This document shows positions 51,662 to 60,624 of a stretch of DNA of 64,000 bases, piece by piece (the stretch's first letter is position 1; each line of letters opens with the position of its first letter). The translations under genes were made by a program, and so were the position numbers. Below the pieces are notes generated by a model that saw nothing but the letters and a program-made list of their open reading frames with translations, made no database searches and was not told the DNA's origin. This DNA is from Leucobacter sp. Psy1. Lineage in GTDB: Bacteria; Actinomycetota; Actinomycetes; Actinomycetales; Microbacteriaceae. The stretch covers positions 248,001 to 312,000 of the forward strand of contig NZ_CP083692.1 of NCBI RefSeq assembly GCF_020096995.1. The letters run 5' to 3'.

Positions 51662-52432
51662 ATGGTGGGCAGCGAACACGGAGAGGGAGTGCTCGATCGT
51701 GCGCTCCGCGTGCTCGACTGCTTCACGGAGGATGAGCTGGAGCTCACGGCGGTCGACATCGGGCGGCGCACCGGACTCGCCTCGTCCACGCTGCACCGCC
51801 TCCTTGCGACGCTGGTCGAACGGGGCCTGCTGGCACGGGTGCCGGGCAAGCGGTACGCCATCGGGACGCGGTTGTGGGAACTCGGCGAGCTCGCGCCGGT
51901 CTCGGTGCGTCTCAGGGAACGCGCGATCCCGCATCTGCTCCGTCTCTACGAGGCGACGGGAGAGAACGTGCACCTCGCCGTGCTCGACGGACCCACTCCG
52001 GCGCAGTCGACGGCGCTGTACGTCGGACGAGTGACCGGGCGCAAATCGATTCCGACTGTCACCCGCGCCGGAGGGCAGGGTCCGCTCCACACCACCGGAG
52101 TCGGCAAGGCGCTTCTCGCGACCCGCGACGAGGCCTGGCTCGCCCAGTACTTCACCACCGCTCGACCGAGGGAAACAGTTCACTCGATCTGTGACGAGGG
52201 CGCATTGCGCCACGAGATCACGAAGACGCGCGACCGCGGGTATGCGACGACGCGCGAAGAGATGACGCTCGGCAACATTTCGGTCGCGACGGCCCTCCCC
52301 GAGCTTGAGGGGTTGCCGCCCGTGGCGCTCGGGGTGGTCGTGCACCTCGAGCGCGCGGACGAACGTCACCTCGCCCGGTTGGTGACGCAGGCGGCGAGCG
52401 AGCTCACTGCGGCGTTGCGCGAAGCGAGGTAG
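51662..52432 (+). CDS. IclR-family regulator of the protocatechuate pathway (PcaR/PobR type)
   Basis: 256 residues. N-terminal winged HTH (GVLDRALRVLDCF, TAVDIGRRTGLASSTLHRLL, TLVERGLLARV) and the C-terminal IclR effector domain (TTGVGKALLA, RGYATTREEMTLGNISVATA). Placed between pobA and the qsuB/pca genes, with identical 15-bp inverted repeats in both divergent promoter regions, it is the obvious regulator of the cluster and of itself. Whether it activates or represses is not visible. Confidence 0.9.
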   Translation: MVGSEHGEGVLDRALRVLDCFTEDELELTAVDIGRRTGLASSTLHRLLATLVERGLLARVPGKRYAIGTRLWELGELAPVSVRLRERAIPHLLRLYEATGENVHLAVLDGPTPAQSTALYVGRVTGRKSIPTVTRAGGQGPLHTTGVGKALLATRDEAWLAQYFTTARPRETVHSICDEGALRHEITKTRDRGYATTREEMTLGNISVATALPELEGLPPVALGVVVHLERADERHLARLVTQAASELTAALREAR

Positions 52433-52445
52433 GTGCCCCGAGGTG

Positions 52446-54245
52446 TCAGCGCAGCGGCGTGCCCCGCTGCGCTGCGAGCCGCACGGGCGCGCTCGCGGCA
52501 CCGTATCCGTCGTAATCGCCGCGGCGCTCGACGATCTCGAAGAAGATGTCGCCGATCGTCGGAGTGTAGAAGTGGATGAAGCTGCCCTGCGCATCACGAT
52601 CGTAAAGGAGATCGAGTTCGCGCAGCTCAGCGAGGAGTTCGGGCTCGAGACCGAACCGCGCGTCGAGGTCGTCGTAGTAGTTGCTCGGCATCGGGAGGAA
52701 CGCCAGTCCTCGGGCGCGGGCGCGGCGCGCTGCGGCGACGGCATCGTCCACGCGAATGGCGACGTGTCGCGGCAGTTCAGGAGCGGTCGGCGGCGCGAGG
52801 TTCATGGCGAGCCGCACGGCACCATCGCGCGTGCGCATCACCTGACTGCGCACCAGGCCGCGGGGGCCGGGAACCTCCGACGGTGGAGCGGAATCGAGCG
52901 CGAGGACGCTCGTGTTGAAGAGCACCGCCTCATCGAACTCCTGCCAGGGGTAGGCCACGTTGAGGTGATCGATGACACCGCGCAGTCCGGGCTCTGCGGT
53001 CGCGTCCGCGAGCGGGACGCGACCCTCGAACTCGTCGAGCCAGGAATCGGCTGCCGATTGCGAGTTCCAGTAGACCTCGGTGCCGTCGGGCGAGGCGACC
53101 GCGGGGAGCTCGTAGTCGCCCGCGTAGGTGCGGCGGAAGACCTGCGGCGCACCGATGGCCTGCGCGCGTCGAGCGGCCGCTGCGGCATCCCCGACCTCAA
53201 AGCCGAGGCCGACGAGACGCGAGCCCGGCGTGCGCACCTGCTCATTGAGGATCACGCGGGCGTCGCCCGCTTCCCACAGGCGCACCGCTTTGGTCCGGTG
53301 ACGCCCCCCGAACGAGAAACCCAGCTGGCTCAGGGTGCGCTCGACTGCGGAGAGATCCTCCCCTGACACCTCGACGAAGTCGACAGCGCGCGGGGGCTGC
53401 GGCGCATCGAGCTGGAGGTCGGCCCAGTCGTTCTGAGCGGCGGTGCGGTCGTAGAGCCACCGCAGCGAGCGCAGAGCGTGCGCGGCCGTGCGGGTTACAT
53501 CGGTCTGCCGGAAGGTGTCGTTGAACACCTCCAGCGAGAGCGGCCCGCGGTAGCCGGCGAGGATCACGTGCGAGAGGAAGTCGATGAGGTCGAAGTCGCC
53601 CTCGCCGGGGAAGAGCCGGTGGTGACGGCTCCACGACAGCACGTCCATGTCCATGTTCGGGGCATCCGCGAGCTGGAGGAAGAAGAGCTTGTCGGGATCG
53701 ATCTCCTCGATCGCCGCCGGGTCGTGTCCTCTCGAAAGGATGTGGAAGCTGTCGAGGCACACCCCGAGGTTGGCGCGGTCGGCGCGCTGCACGATATCCC
53801 ACGCGTCGCGGTAGTCGCTGACGTAGCGGCCCCACGCGAGTGCCTCGTAGGCGATGTCGATCCCGTACTCGGCTGCGAGGTCGGCGAGCGCCCCGATCTG
53901 CGTCGCCGCGACATCGAAGTCGGGGACCGTGGCGGTGGCGACGTTGCTGCAGAGCAGCATCATGTCGGCACCGAGGCGCTGCATCACCTCGAACTTCGCC
54001 CGGGCGCGGCGCATGTTGTCGGTGAAGGTCTGGTCGTCGACGCCCTCGAAGTCGCGGAACGGCTGGAAGAGGTCGATCGTGAGGCCGAGCCGGTGGCACA
54101 ACGCGCGGATCTCCTCGGGCGACTCGTACGCGGCGACGAGATCGGCGTCCATGATCTCGACGCCGTCGAAGCCGGCTTCGGCGCAGGCGTGCAGTTTCTC
54201 GACGAGTCCGCCCGAAAGGCAGACGGAAGCGATGGAGGTGCGCAT
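52446..54245 (-). CDS. qsuB: 3-dehydroshikimate dehydratase with C-terminal HPPD-like domain (QsuB type)
   Basis: 599 residues from the ATG at 54245. The N-terminal half (1 to about 290) is an AP-endonuclease-2-like TIM barrel with metal ligands visible in YEALAWGRY, CLDSFHILSRGHDP and SLEVFND; the C-terminal half (about 305-599) holds VOC repeats like 4-hydroxyphenylpyruvate dioxygenase (IDHLNVAYPWQEF, GSFIHFYTPTIGDIFFEIVE). This is the architecture of QsuB, which makes protocatechuate from 3-dehydroshikimate. Divergent from pcaH, so it feeds that operon from quinate/shikimate. The HPPD-like half has no proven reaction. Confidence 0.85.
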   Translation of the reverse strand: MRTSIASVCLSGGLVEKLHACAEAGFDGVEIMDADLVAAYESPEEIRALCHRLGLTIDLFQPFRDFEGVDDQTFTDNMRRARAKFEVMQRLGADMMLLCSNVATATVPDFDVAATQIGALADLAAEYGIDIAYEALAWGRYVSDYRDAWDIVQRADRANLGVCLDSFHILSRGHDPAAIEEIDPDKLFFLQLADAPNMDMDVLSWSRHHRLFPGEGDFDLIDFLSHVILAGYRGPLSLEVFNDTFRQTDVTRTAAHALRSLRWLYDRTAAQNDWADLQLDAPQPPRAVDFVEVSGEDLSAVERTLSQLGFSFGGRHRTKAVRLWEAGDARVILNEQVRTPGSRLVGLGFEVGDAAAAARRAQAIGAPQVFRRTYAGDYELPAVASPDGTEVYWNSQSAADSWLDEFEGRVPLADATAEPGLRGVIDHLNVAYPWQEFDEAVLFNTSVLALDSAPPSEVPGPRGLVRSQVMRTRDGAVRLAMNLAPPTAPELPRHVAIRVDDAVAAARRARARGLAFLPMPSNYYDDLDARFGLEPELLAELRELDLLYDRDAQGSFIHFYTPTIGDIFFEIVERRGDYDGYGAASAPVRLAAQRGTPLR

Positions 54246-54287
54246 GCCTTTCAATCTAAGGGACTGAGGGGTGCCCGCTCCCAGATT

Positions 54288-54302
54288 TCCCACTGAGTGG
54301 GA
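54288..54302. promoter_or_regulatory. IclR operator candidate, copy 2
   Basis: TCCCACT-G-AGTGGGA, identical to the copy at 51598, in the gap between divergent qsuB (start 54245) and pcaH (start 54404). The flanking TT and G are also shared. Confidence 0.7.
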
Positions 54303-54354
54303 GCGGTGGTGCGGGCGCGAGGTGAAAGTGGCACGCTATCGGGAAGCTCTCGGA

Positions 54355-54392
54355 TTCAGACCACAGATGTCAGTTCAGACCAGAGATGTCAA
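54355..54392 (+). repeat. Tandem 19-bp direct repeats before pcaH
   Basis: Two adjacent 19-base units (54355-54373 and 54374-54392), each reading TTCAGACCA then AGATGTCA with two mismatches, end next to the pcaH Shine-Dalgarno. They may be activator sites or lie in the mRNA leader. Confidence 0.55.
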
Positions 54393-54403
54393 AGGAGACC
54401 AGT

Positions 54404-55228
54404 ATGACAGCGGACGCTTCTGCCGCAGCGGCACCCGAATCCCTACTGGCGGCGCCCGACCAGGCGTCGCAGCAGCAGATCACCGAGGAGATCGCGACGC
54501 TCCACGCCCGGGCGGCGGAGCGCGCGGCGGCGGGTGAGCGGATCCCGCGCACCATGGTCGACTTCCCGCCCTACCGGTCCAGCGTGCTGCGCCACCCGAC
54601 GAAAGATCCGCGCATGGCGGACCCCGAGACGATCGAGCTGTGGTCGCCCGCCTATGGGCAGCGCGACGTCGCCGCGATCGAATCCGATCTCACGCTGCAG
54701 TCGGCGGGCGGGGAGCCCCAGGGCGAGCGCATGACCGTGCAGGGGAGGCTGCTGGACTCGTGGGGCCGTCCTCTGCGCAACCAGCTCATCGAGATCTGGC
54801 AGGCGAACGCCGGCGGGCGGTACATCCACAAGCGGGATCAGCACCCGGCGCCCCTCGATCCGAACTTCACCGGTGCGGGTCGCGCGATCACGAACGACAA
54901 CGGCGAGTACCAGTTCACGACGATCAAACCAGGACCGTACCCGTGGAAGAACCACGTCAATGCCTGGCGGCCGGCGCACATCCACTTCTCGGTCTTCGGG
55001 CAGTCGTTCACCCAGCGCATCGTCACGCAGATGTACTTCCCTGGCGACCCGCTGTTCGCTCTCGATCCGATCTACCAGACCATCCGCGACCAGAAGGATC
55101 GTGATCGCCTGATCGGCGTCTACGATCATGACCTGACCGTTCCCGAGTTCTCGATGGGGTACCGCTTCGACATCGTCGTCGACGGCCCGGACGCGACCTG
55201 GTTCGAGCCTGAGGAGGGCGACCACTGA
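54404..55228 (+). CDS. pcaH: Protocatechuate 3,4-dioxygenase beta subunit
   Basis: 274 residues from the ATG at 54404 (AAAGGAG six bases upstream; ATG at 54386 is weaker). Intradiol dioxygenase: GRPLRNQLIEIWQANAGGRY, then FTTIKPGPYPWKNHVNAWRP and PAHIHFSVFG with the iron-binding Tyr and the two His (HIH). It cleaves protocatechuate between the hydroxyls to 3-carboxy-cis,cis-muconate, as PcaH-PcaG pairs. Stop overlaps the pcaG start. Confidence 0.95.
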   Translation: MTADASAAAAPESLLAAPDQASQQQITEEIATLHARAAERAAAGERIPRTMVDFPPYRSSVLRHPTKDPRMADPETIELWSPAYGQRDVAAIESDLTLQSAGGEPQGERMTVQGRLLDSWGRPLRNQLIEIWQANAGGRYIHKRDQHPAPLDPNFTGAGRAITNDNGEYQFTTIKPGPYPWKNHVNAWRPAHIHFSVFGQSFTQRIVTQMYFPGDPLFALDPIYQTIRDQKDRDRLIGVYDHDLTVPEFSMGYRFDIVVDGPDATWFEPEEGDH

Positions 55229-55803
55229 TGACCGACCGCACCGCACCGGTTCCCGCAAAGACTCACGAGCCGACGCCGGGACAGACAGTCGGCCCGTTCT
55301 TCGCGTTCGGCACCGACTTCGAGAAGAAGCACCAGGTCGCCTTCCCCCACTCGCCTGGAGCGATCGTGCTCGGCGGCACCGTGTTCGACGGCAACGGCGC
55401 GCCGATCCCCGACGCGATCGTGGAGATTTTCGGCGCCGATACCGATGGAACCGTGCCCAGGGCGCGCGGCACTCTCCACCGCGACGACCACACGTTCACG
55501 GGGTTCGGTCGCTCGTTCGTGACTGACGATGGCCGCTACGAGTTCTGGACCCGCAATCCCGGATCTGTCTCGGGCGAGGCGCCGTTCTTCGCGGCCATCG
55601 TGTACGCTCGCGGGCTTCCGGACAAGCTGCACACGCGCATTTACCTACCCGAGAACACGGAGCGACTCGCGGCCGACCCGCTGCTCGCGTCGCTCGGCGA
55701 GAGCGAGCGCGCTACGCTCGTGGCAACGCGAACGCCCGAGGGTTATCTTCAGCACGACATCCACCTGCAGGGCGAGAAGGAGACCGTGTTCCTTGCCTAC
55801 TGA
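55228..55803 (+). CDS. pcaG: Protocatechuate 3,4-dioxygenase alpha subunit
   Basis: 191 residues. The non-catalytic partner: PTPGQTVGPFFAFG at the start, VFDGNGAPIPDAIVEIFGAD, FTGFGRSFVTDDGRYEF and the end PEGYLQHDIHLQGEKETVFL. It lacks the full set of iron ligands, as expected for the alpha chain. Start overlaps the pcaH stop (TGATG). Confidence 0.94.
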   Translation: MTDRTAPVPAKTHEPTPGQTVGPFFAFGTDFEKKHQVAFPHSPGAIVLGGTVFDGNGAPIPDAIVEIFGADTDGTVPRARGTLHRDDHTFTGFGRSFVTDDGRYEFWTRNPGSVSGEAPFFAAIVYARGLPDKLHTRIYLPENTERLAADPLLASLGESERATLVATRTPEGYLQHDIHLQGEKETVFLAY

Positions 55804-57184
55804 TCCGAACACCGGCGATGCCGCAGTGCCCGAGACGATCGACGCCGGCCTGCTCACGCCGGTCTCGGTCGAGCACGACGCTGTGGTGTCGGACGCCGCG
55901 ATCGGCGGCGCGCTGATCGCGGCGGAGACCGCCCTCGCCCGCGCCTGGTCTGCGACGGACGTCGCCCCCGTCGACGCGGGCGAGCTCGTCTCGGACGCGC
56001 TCGGGTGGCAGGGAGCAGGAAGGCCTTGTGAGCTGCGCGGCTTTCCGCTCGCCCAGCTCACGGCGGATGCCGTCGCCGGCGGCAATCCGGTGATACCACT
56101 CGTCGCCGTGCTTCGCGCGCGCGTTCCGGAATCGGTGCGCACCTGGGTGCATCGCGGCGCCACGAGCCAGGACATCATGGACTCTGCGCTCATGCTGGTC
56201 GCGAGACGGGCCGCGGCCGAGGTGCTCGCGCACCTGGATGAGACCGGTGCGGCGCTGCGCGCCTTCGCCGAAGCGCACCGCCACGAGGTAGTCGTGGCCC
56301 GCACGCTCACGCAGCAGGCAGTGCCGACTACCGTCGGCCTTCGCGCCGCGAACTGGCTGCGCGGTATCGACCGGGCGGCGCAGCGGCTCGCCACGGCGAC
56401 GGACGCACTGCCGGCCCAGCTCGCCGGAGCGGGTGGCACGCTCGCATCGTTCGTCGAAATCGGCGGCATCGATGCCGCTGCCCAGCTCCCCGCACGGTTC
56501 GCCGCCGAGCTCGGACTCCGGGCCCCGGACGGACCGTGGCACACCGAACGCTGGCCGATCACCGAGCTCGGCGACGCGCTCGTACAGGTCACCGATGCGC
56601 TCGGCAAGATGGCCGCCGACGTCACCACCCTCAGCCGCACCGAGATCGGAGAGCTCTCCGAGGGAACGGGCGGCGGGTCCTCTGCCATGCCGCAGAAGCG
56701 GAACCCCGCCCGATCGGTGCTCATCCGCTCGGCGGCGATCCGGGCACCCCACCTCGGGGCCACCCTTCATACGGCCTCGGCGCTCGCCGTCGACGAGCGG
56801 CCCGACGGTGCCTGGCACGCCGAATGGCCCGCGCTGCGCGATCTGCTGCGAGCGGCGCTCGGCGCGTCAGCGCAGGCGCGAACGGTCGCGCACGGCCTGC
56901 GCGCGGATGCTGAGGCCGGCGCTCGCAATCTCGCGCACTCGCGCGGCCTTGTGCTCTCCGAACGCTTGAATCTCGTCCTGACCCCGCTTCTCGGCGCGGA
57001 GGCCGTGCAGAGCTTCGTGTCGCGAGCGGGGAGGGGAGAGGACCTCAGGGAGATCCTCGCCGCCGATCCGGAAGTCGTGGCGTCGGGTGTCGATCTGGAC
57101 GACCTGCTCGATCCGGCGCGATACACAGGGCTCGCCGGTCGGCTCGTCGATGGCAGCGACCCCGACCCGCTCCCGAACGTCTGA
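55793..57184 (+). CDS. pcaB: 3-carboxy-cis,cis-muconate cycloisomerase
   Basis: 463 residues if started at the TTG at 55793, which overlaps pcaG and has AAGGAG ten bases upstream; a GTG at 55826 is the alternative. A fumarase/aspartase-superfamily protein with the signature GGSSAMPQKRNPARS (around 305-319) and WVHRGATSQDIMDSAL. It lactonises carboxymuconate to 4-carboxymuconolactone. Third gene of the pca operon. Confidence 0.92.
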   Translation: MPTDPNTGDAAVPETIDAGLLTPVSVEHDAVVSDAAIGGALIAAETALARAWSATDVAPVDAGELVSDALGWQGAGRPCELRGFPLAQLTADAVAGGNPVIPLVAVLRARVPESVRTWVHRGATSQDIMDSALMLVARRAAAEVLAHLDETGAALRAFAEAHRHEVVVARTLTQQAVPTTVGLRAANWLRGIDRAAQRLATATDALPAQLAGAGGTLASFVEIGGIDAAAQLPARFAAELGLRAPDGPWHTERWPITELGDALVQVTDALGKMAADVTTLSRTEIGELSEGTGGGSSAMPQKRNPARSVLIRSAAIRAPHLGATLHTASALAVDERPDGAWHAEWPALRDLLRAALGASAQARTVAHGLRADAEAGARNLAHSRGLVLSERLNLVLTPLLGAEAVQSFVSRAGRGEDLREILAADPEVVASGVDLDDLLDPARYTGLAGRLVDGSDPDPLPNV

Positions 57185-57229
57185 GCGACCGCACCGGTCG
57201 CCGCTCACCCCGCTCCTGAGAGGAACGCT

Positions 57230-58009
57230 ATGACACTCCCCGAGGTCCGCCTCACCGAACCCGTCGGACGCTCCGGCGCCCCGCTCGTCGTCCTCGGGCA
57301 CTCCATCGGCACCGGTCCGCTCATCTGGGAGCAGGTGATCCCGCCGCTCGCAGCGGAGTACCGCGTCGCGCTGCTCACGCTGCCAGGGCACGGCAGCGCC
57401 CCCGTCCCAGCGGACGGGTTCACCTTCGCCGAGCTCGCCGACGCTGTGGCCGAGGGTATCCGCGGCATCGCGGAATCGCACGTGCGCTACGCGGGGGTCT
57501 CAATCGGGGGAGCGCTCGCGCTCGAGCTCGCACTCAGGCACCCCGACCTGTTCGACGGTGTCGCCGCGATCGCGTCGGCAGCCCAACTCGGCGGATCGGA
57601 CCACTGGAACGAGCGCGCCGCGCTCGTTCGGTCGCAATCGACCTCGGTGCTCGTGGGGCCGTCGTCACGGGTATGGTTCGGCCCGAACTCGGTCGCGAAC
57701 CAGCCCGACCTGTCAGGGAGGATCCTCCACGCGCTCCAGGACACCCCGGACGAGGGGTACGCCAGGTGCGCCGAAGCTCTGGGGACCTTCGACGTGCGGG
57801 ACCGGCTCGGCGAGATCCGGGTGCCGGTACTGGCGATGGGCGGGGAGTTCGACACCGTCGGGCCGGAGGAGGCCCAGGACGAGATCGTCGCGGGTGTGCC
57901 GCACGGGCGGAAGGTGATGATCGCCGATGCGGCGCACCAGCCCCCGGCCGAGCAGCCGGAGGCGGTCGCTCGAGAGCTGCTGGCATTCTTCGCAGAGGTG
58001 GAGCGATGA
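57230..58009 (+). CDS. pcaD: 3-oxoadipate enol-lactonase
   Basis: 259 residues, alpha/beta hydrolase. Oxyanion region LVVLGHSIGTGPLIWEQV, nucleophile elbow GVSIGGALALELALRHP, and the acid/His end (MIADAAHQPPAEQPEAVA). It opens the enol-lactone to 3-oxoadipate. It is separate from pcaC here, not fused as pcaL, and its stop overlaps the pcaC start. Confidence 0.92.
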   Translation: MTLPEVRLTEPVGRSGAPLVVLGHSIGTGPLIWEQVIPPLAAEYRVALLTLPGHGSAPVPADGFTFAELADAVAEGIRGIAESHVRYAGVSIGGALALELALRHPDLFDGVAAIASAAQLGGSDHWNERAALVRSQSTSVLVGPSSRVWFGPNSVANQPDLSGRILHALQDTPDEGYARCAEALGTFDVRDRLGEIRVPVLAMGGEFDTVGPEEAQDEIVAGVPHGRKVMIADAAHQPPAEQPEAVARELLAFFAEVER

Positions 58010-58413
58010 GCCGCCCGTTCGGACCGGGGCAGAGCGACGAGGAGCGCTACGACGGCGGCATGGGGGTGCGGCGGGAGGTGCTCTCGGACGCGCACGTCGA
58101 CCGCTCGATCGATGCCACCACCGACTTCACCGCCGACTTCCAGGACTACATCACCCGCAGTGCGTGGGGCGATATCTGGTCGCGCCCCGGTCTCGATCGC
58201 CGAGCCCGGTCGGTGGCGGTTCTCACCGCGATGATCGCCCTCGGGCACCACGAGGAGTTCGCGATGCACGTCGCTGCTGCGCGACGGAACGGTCTCTCGG
58301 TAGAGGAGATCAAAGAGGTCATCCTGCAGGCCGGGCTCTACTGCGGCGTGCCCGCGGCGAACGTAGCGTTCAAGCTGGCGCAGCGGGTGCTGGAGGAGAC
58401 AGGCGACCTCTGA
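58006..58413 (+). CDS. pcaC: 4-carboxymuconolactone decarboxylase
   Basis: 135 residues from the ATG at 58006 overlapping the pcaD stop. AhpD-like fold: YDGGMGVRREVLSDAHVDRS, WSRPGLDRRARSVAVLTAM, HHEEFAMHVAAARRNGLSVE and GLYCGVPAANVAF. It removes CO2 to give the enol-lactone used by PcaD. Last gene of the operon; pcaIJ and pcaF, for the final steps, are not in this window. Confidence 0.94.
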   Translation: MSRPFGPGQSDEERYDGGMGVRREVLSDAHVDRSIDATTDFTADFQDYITRSAWGDIWSRPGLDRRARSVAVLTAMIALGHHEEFAMHVAAARRNGLSVEEIKEVILQAGLYCGVPAANVAFKLAQRVLEETGDL

Positions 58414-58424
58414 GTCGCGACGGC

Positions 58425-58916
58425 TCAGGAAACGTCGTCGGTCGTCGCGAGTCGAGCGAGCGCGCGGCCGAACCGGTCACGGGTCTCACGGGGCAGTTCG
58501 GCGAGCCAAGTCGCCTCGGCCGTGAGCACCTCTCGGCGGGCCTCCTCGAAGAGGCGGAGTCCGGCCTCGGTCGCGACGACGACGTTCGCGCGCCGATCGC
58601 GGGGATCGGGTTGTCTACGTGCAAGACCCTTGGACTGCAGCTCGTCGACGAGGGCGACGATCTGACTCGGGTCGAGCCTCAGGAACTCGGAGAGTTCGCG
58701 CTGCGACGGACGGGTATCCGCTGCGGCGATGCCGAGCAGCGCGTAGGAGCGCACCTTGAGTCCGAATGGGCTGAGGGCCTCGTGCGTGCGCGCCATCGAG
58801 ACCGCGTTCGCGCGGGCGAGGAGGAACGACACGTCATCGCTGATCGCCGAGTTCCAGAGGCGCGAAAGCCCCGCCTCCGTCGGAGACTGCGCTCCCGTCG
58901 TGCTGTCGAGTGCCAT
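58425..58916 (-). CDS. MarR-family regulator (CoA-ester responsive type by context)
   Basis: 163 residues. Winged HTH: GLKVRSYALLGIAAADTRPS, QRELSEFLRLDPSQIVALVD, ELQSKGLARRQPDPRDRRAN. It is divergent from the MaoC/acyl-CoA ligase/ABC importer unit. MarR proteins in such positions (e.g. CouR, HcaR, PhdR) repress until an aryl-CoA ester appears; the same is inferred here. A palindrome overlapping a -35 box lies in the shared gap. Confidence 0.87.
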   Translation of the reverse strand: MALDSTTGAQSPTEAGLSRLWNSAISDDVSFLLARANAVSMARTHEALSPFGLKVRSYALLGIAAADTRPSQRELSEFLRLDPSQIVALVDELQSKGLARRQPDPRDRRANVVVATEAGLRLFEEARREVLTAEATWLAELPRETRDRFGRALARLATTDDVS

Positions 58917-58949
58917 GGAGTCACTGTAGCCGATAGATAGACGCGAAAA

Positions 58950-58962
58950 TCAATAGTTGACA
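58950..58962. promoter_or_regulatory. MarR operator overlapping a -35 box
   Basis: TCAA-TAG-TTGA (58950-58960) shares bases with TTGACA (58957-58962), a consensus -35 box pointing to the maoC-like gene at 59016. The best -10 by spacing, TGTGAT at 58980, is weak. Confidence 0.45.
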
Positions 58963-59015
58963 TTTTCAAGAGTCTGAGGTGTGATGGGAGGCAACTGACA
59001 CGAGGAGGTGCGTCG

Positions 59016-59468
59016 ATGACGACGAAGATTGCATACGAGGAGCTGGCCACACTGGTGGGCGCCGACCTCGGGTACACCGATTGGCGCGAGGTGACGCAGA
59101 GCCGCGTGAACACCTTCGCCGACGCCGCAGACGATCACCAGTGGATCCACACGGATCCCGAGCGCGCCGCCGAGGGTCCGTTCGGCGGACCGATCGCGCA
59201 CGGGTTCCTCACGCTCTCGCTGCTGATCCCGATGTGGGTGGAGCTGCTCGATGTCACCGACGTGACGACCAAGATCAATTACGGACTCGACAAGGTGCGC
59301 TTTCCCGCTCCCGTCAAGGTGGGTGACCGCATCCGGATGACGGCGACCATCGCCGAACTCACCGAAGTGCCCGGAGGGGTGCAGATCGCGGTCGACGTGG
59401 TCATCGAGATCGACGGCGGCGCCAAGCCAGCAGTCGTCGCCCGAAGCTTGCAGCGCTTCTACGCCTGA
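59016..59468 (+). CDS. MaoC-like (R)-specific enoyl-CoA hydratase
   Basis: 150 residues, hot-dog fold. Catalytic Asp/His of the hydratase 2 motif are in FADAADDHQWIHTDPERA, and the following GPFGGPIAHGFLTLSLL is the family's conserved turn. It adds water to an enoyl-CoA. GAGGAGG precedes the ATG. Together with the acyl-CoA ligase downstream it can act on a CoA-activated side chain. Confidence 0.9.
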   Translation: MTTKIAYEELATLVGADLGYTDWREVTQSRVNTFADAADDHQWIHTDPERAAEGPFGGPIAHGFLTLSLLIPMWVELLDVTDVTTKINYGLDKVRFPAPVKVGDRIRMTATIAELTEVPGGVQIAVDVVIEIDGGAKPAVVARSLQRFYA

Positions 59469-59538
59469 CCCGGCGCGGATATCAGGCTCGACCATTCGGC
59501 CGGGTCCACATCGCATCAGTTTCAAAGGAGATACTGAC

Positions 59539-60543
59539 ATGAAGAAGTTCACCGTATCGGCAATCGCGGCGATCGGCGCCGCGGGACTCCTGCTCACCGG
59601 GTGCTCGGGCGGCTCGCTCAGCGGCGAGGAGGGCGGCGGCGAATCCGGAGGCGGTTCGGAAGACCTCACCCCGATCACCGTCGGACTGCTCCAGATCGCT
59701 CCGGCATCGGTCGTGCAGCTCGGAATCGACGAGGGCGTGTTCGAGGAGCACGGCCTCGATGTCGACGTGCAGCTCGGGCAGGGAGGGGCCGCGCTGCTCC
59801 CCGCCGTGCAGAGCGGCGACATCCAATTCGCGGTCGGCAACCCCCAATCCGTGCTGACGGCTGCGAGCCAGGGGCTCGACATGCGAATCATCGCCAACTA
59901 CTCGCGGAACTACGAGAACCCGGAGGATCCGGAGGAGAACGCACCCTCGGGGCTCGTGGTGCAGGAGGACTCGGGCATCGAGTCCTACAGCGATCTCGAG
60001 GGGAAGACGGTCGCGGTCAATACGCTGCAGACCCAGGGACATCTCGCCACGATGGAGATGGTCGAGCAGGATGGCGGCGACCCGTCGAAGGTCGAGTTCA
60101 CCGAGATCGCCTTCCCCGATCAGCAGGCGCAGCTCGAGCAGGGCAACATTGATGCGGCGTGGATCCCCGAGCCATTCATCAGCGGAGCGAAGGCGACCGA
60201 CGGCATCGTCCAGCTCGGTGATCCACTACGCGTGATCGACGGTCTGCCGACGATGGTTACTTTTACATCGGGTGATTTCGCCGAGGCCGACCCCGAGACG
60301 ACGGCGGCGTTCCGGGATGCGATCACCGAGGCCGCCGAAATGGCGATGGCGGATGACGAGCTCTACCGTCAGGCAGTCGTCGACTTCACCGGCATGGATG
60401 CCGCGGTCGTCGAGAACGTGAATCTCGAGTACATCACCGGAGAACTCGACCCCCAGCCCATCGAGGAGCTGAACGACCTCGCGGTGAAGTACGGGATGCT
60501 CGAAAACCCCGCTGACCTCGACACGGTCATCGAAACCGAGTAA
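59539..60543 (+). CDS. ABC transporter substrate-binding lipoprotein (NMT1/SsuA type)
   Basis: 334 residues. Lipoprotein signal ending at LLTGC (Cys22), a Gly/Ser/Glu linker, then a class F periplasmic-binding fold: VGLLQIAPASVVQLGIDEGV, LEGKTVAVNTLQTQGH, QLEQGNIDAAWIPEPFI. This group binds sulfonates, nitrate, aromatic sulfonates, phthalate or thiamine precursors. It works with the permeases at 62194 and 63042 and the ATPase at 63808. Ligand unknown. Confidence 0.9.
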   Translation: MKKFTVSAIAAIGAAGLLLTGCSGGSLSGEEGGGESGGGSEDLTPITVGLLQIAPASVVQLGIDEGVFEEHGLDVDVQLGQGGAALLPAVQSGDIQFAVGNPQSVLTAASQGLDMRIIANYSRNYENPEDPEENAPSGLVVQEDSGIESYSDLEGKTVAVNTLQTQGHLATMEMVEQDGGDPSKVEFTEIAFPDQQAQLEQGNIDAAWIPEPFISGAKATDGIVQLGDPLRVIDGLPTMVTFTSGDFAEADPETTAAFRDAITEAAEMAMADDELYRQAVVDFTGMDAAVVENVNLEYITGELDPQPIEELNDLAVKYGMLENPADLDTVIETE

Positions 60544-60561
60544 CCGATCATTCCGCACATC

Positions 60562-60600
60562 GAGCGGACCGGACACGGCACCCCCGCGCCCGGTCCGCTC
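60562..60600 (+). terminator. Intercistronic hairpin (attenuator)
   Basis: GAGCGGACCGG (60562-60572) pairs perfectly with CCGGTCCGCTC (60590-60600). It sits between the binding-protein gene and the ligase gene and would favour higher expression of the binding protein, a common arrangement in importer operons. Confidence 0.65.
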
Positions 60601-60624
60601 GGATCCGCAGGCAAAGGAGCAGGC

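Noticed and set aside
50303..52744. 813-codon frame starting far upstream of pobA
   Set aside because: The first 416 residues are antisense to the IclR gene; PobA begins at the ATG at 51496 with its own ribosome site and FAD motif at residue 8.
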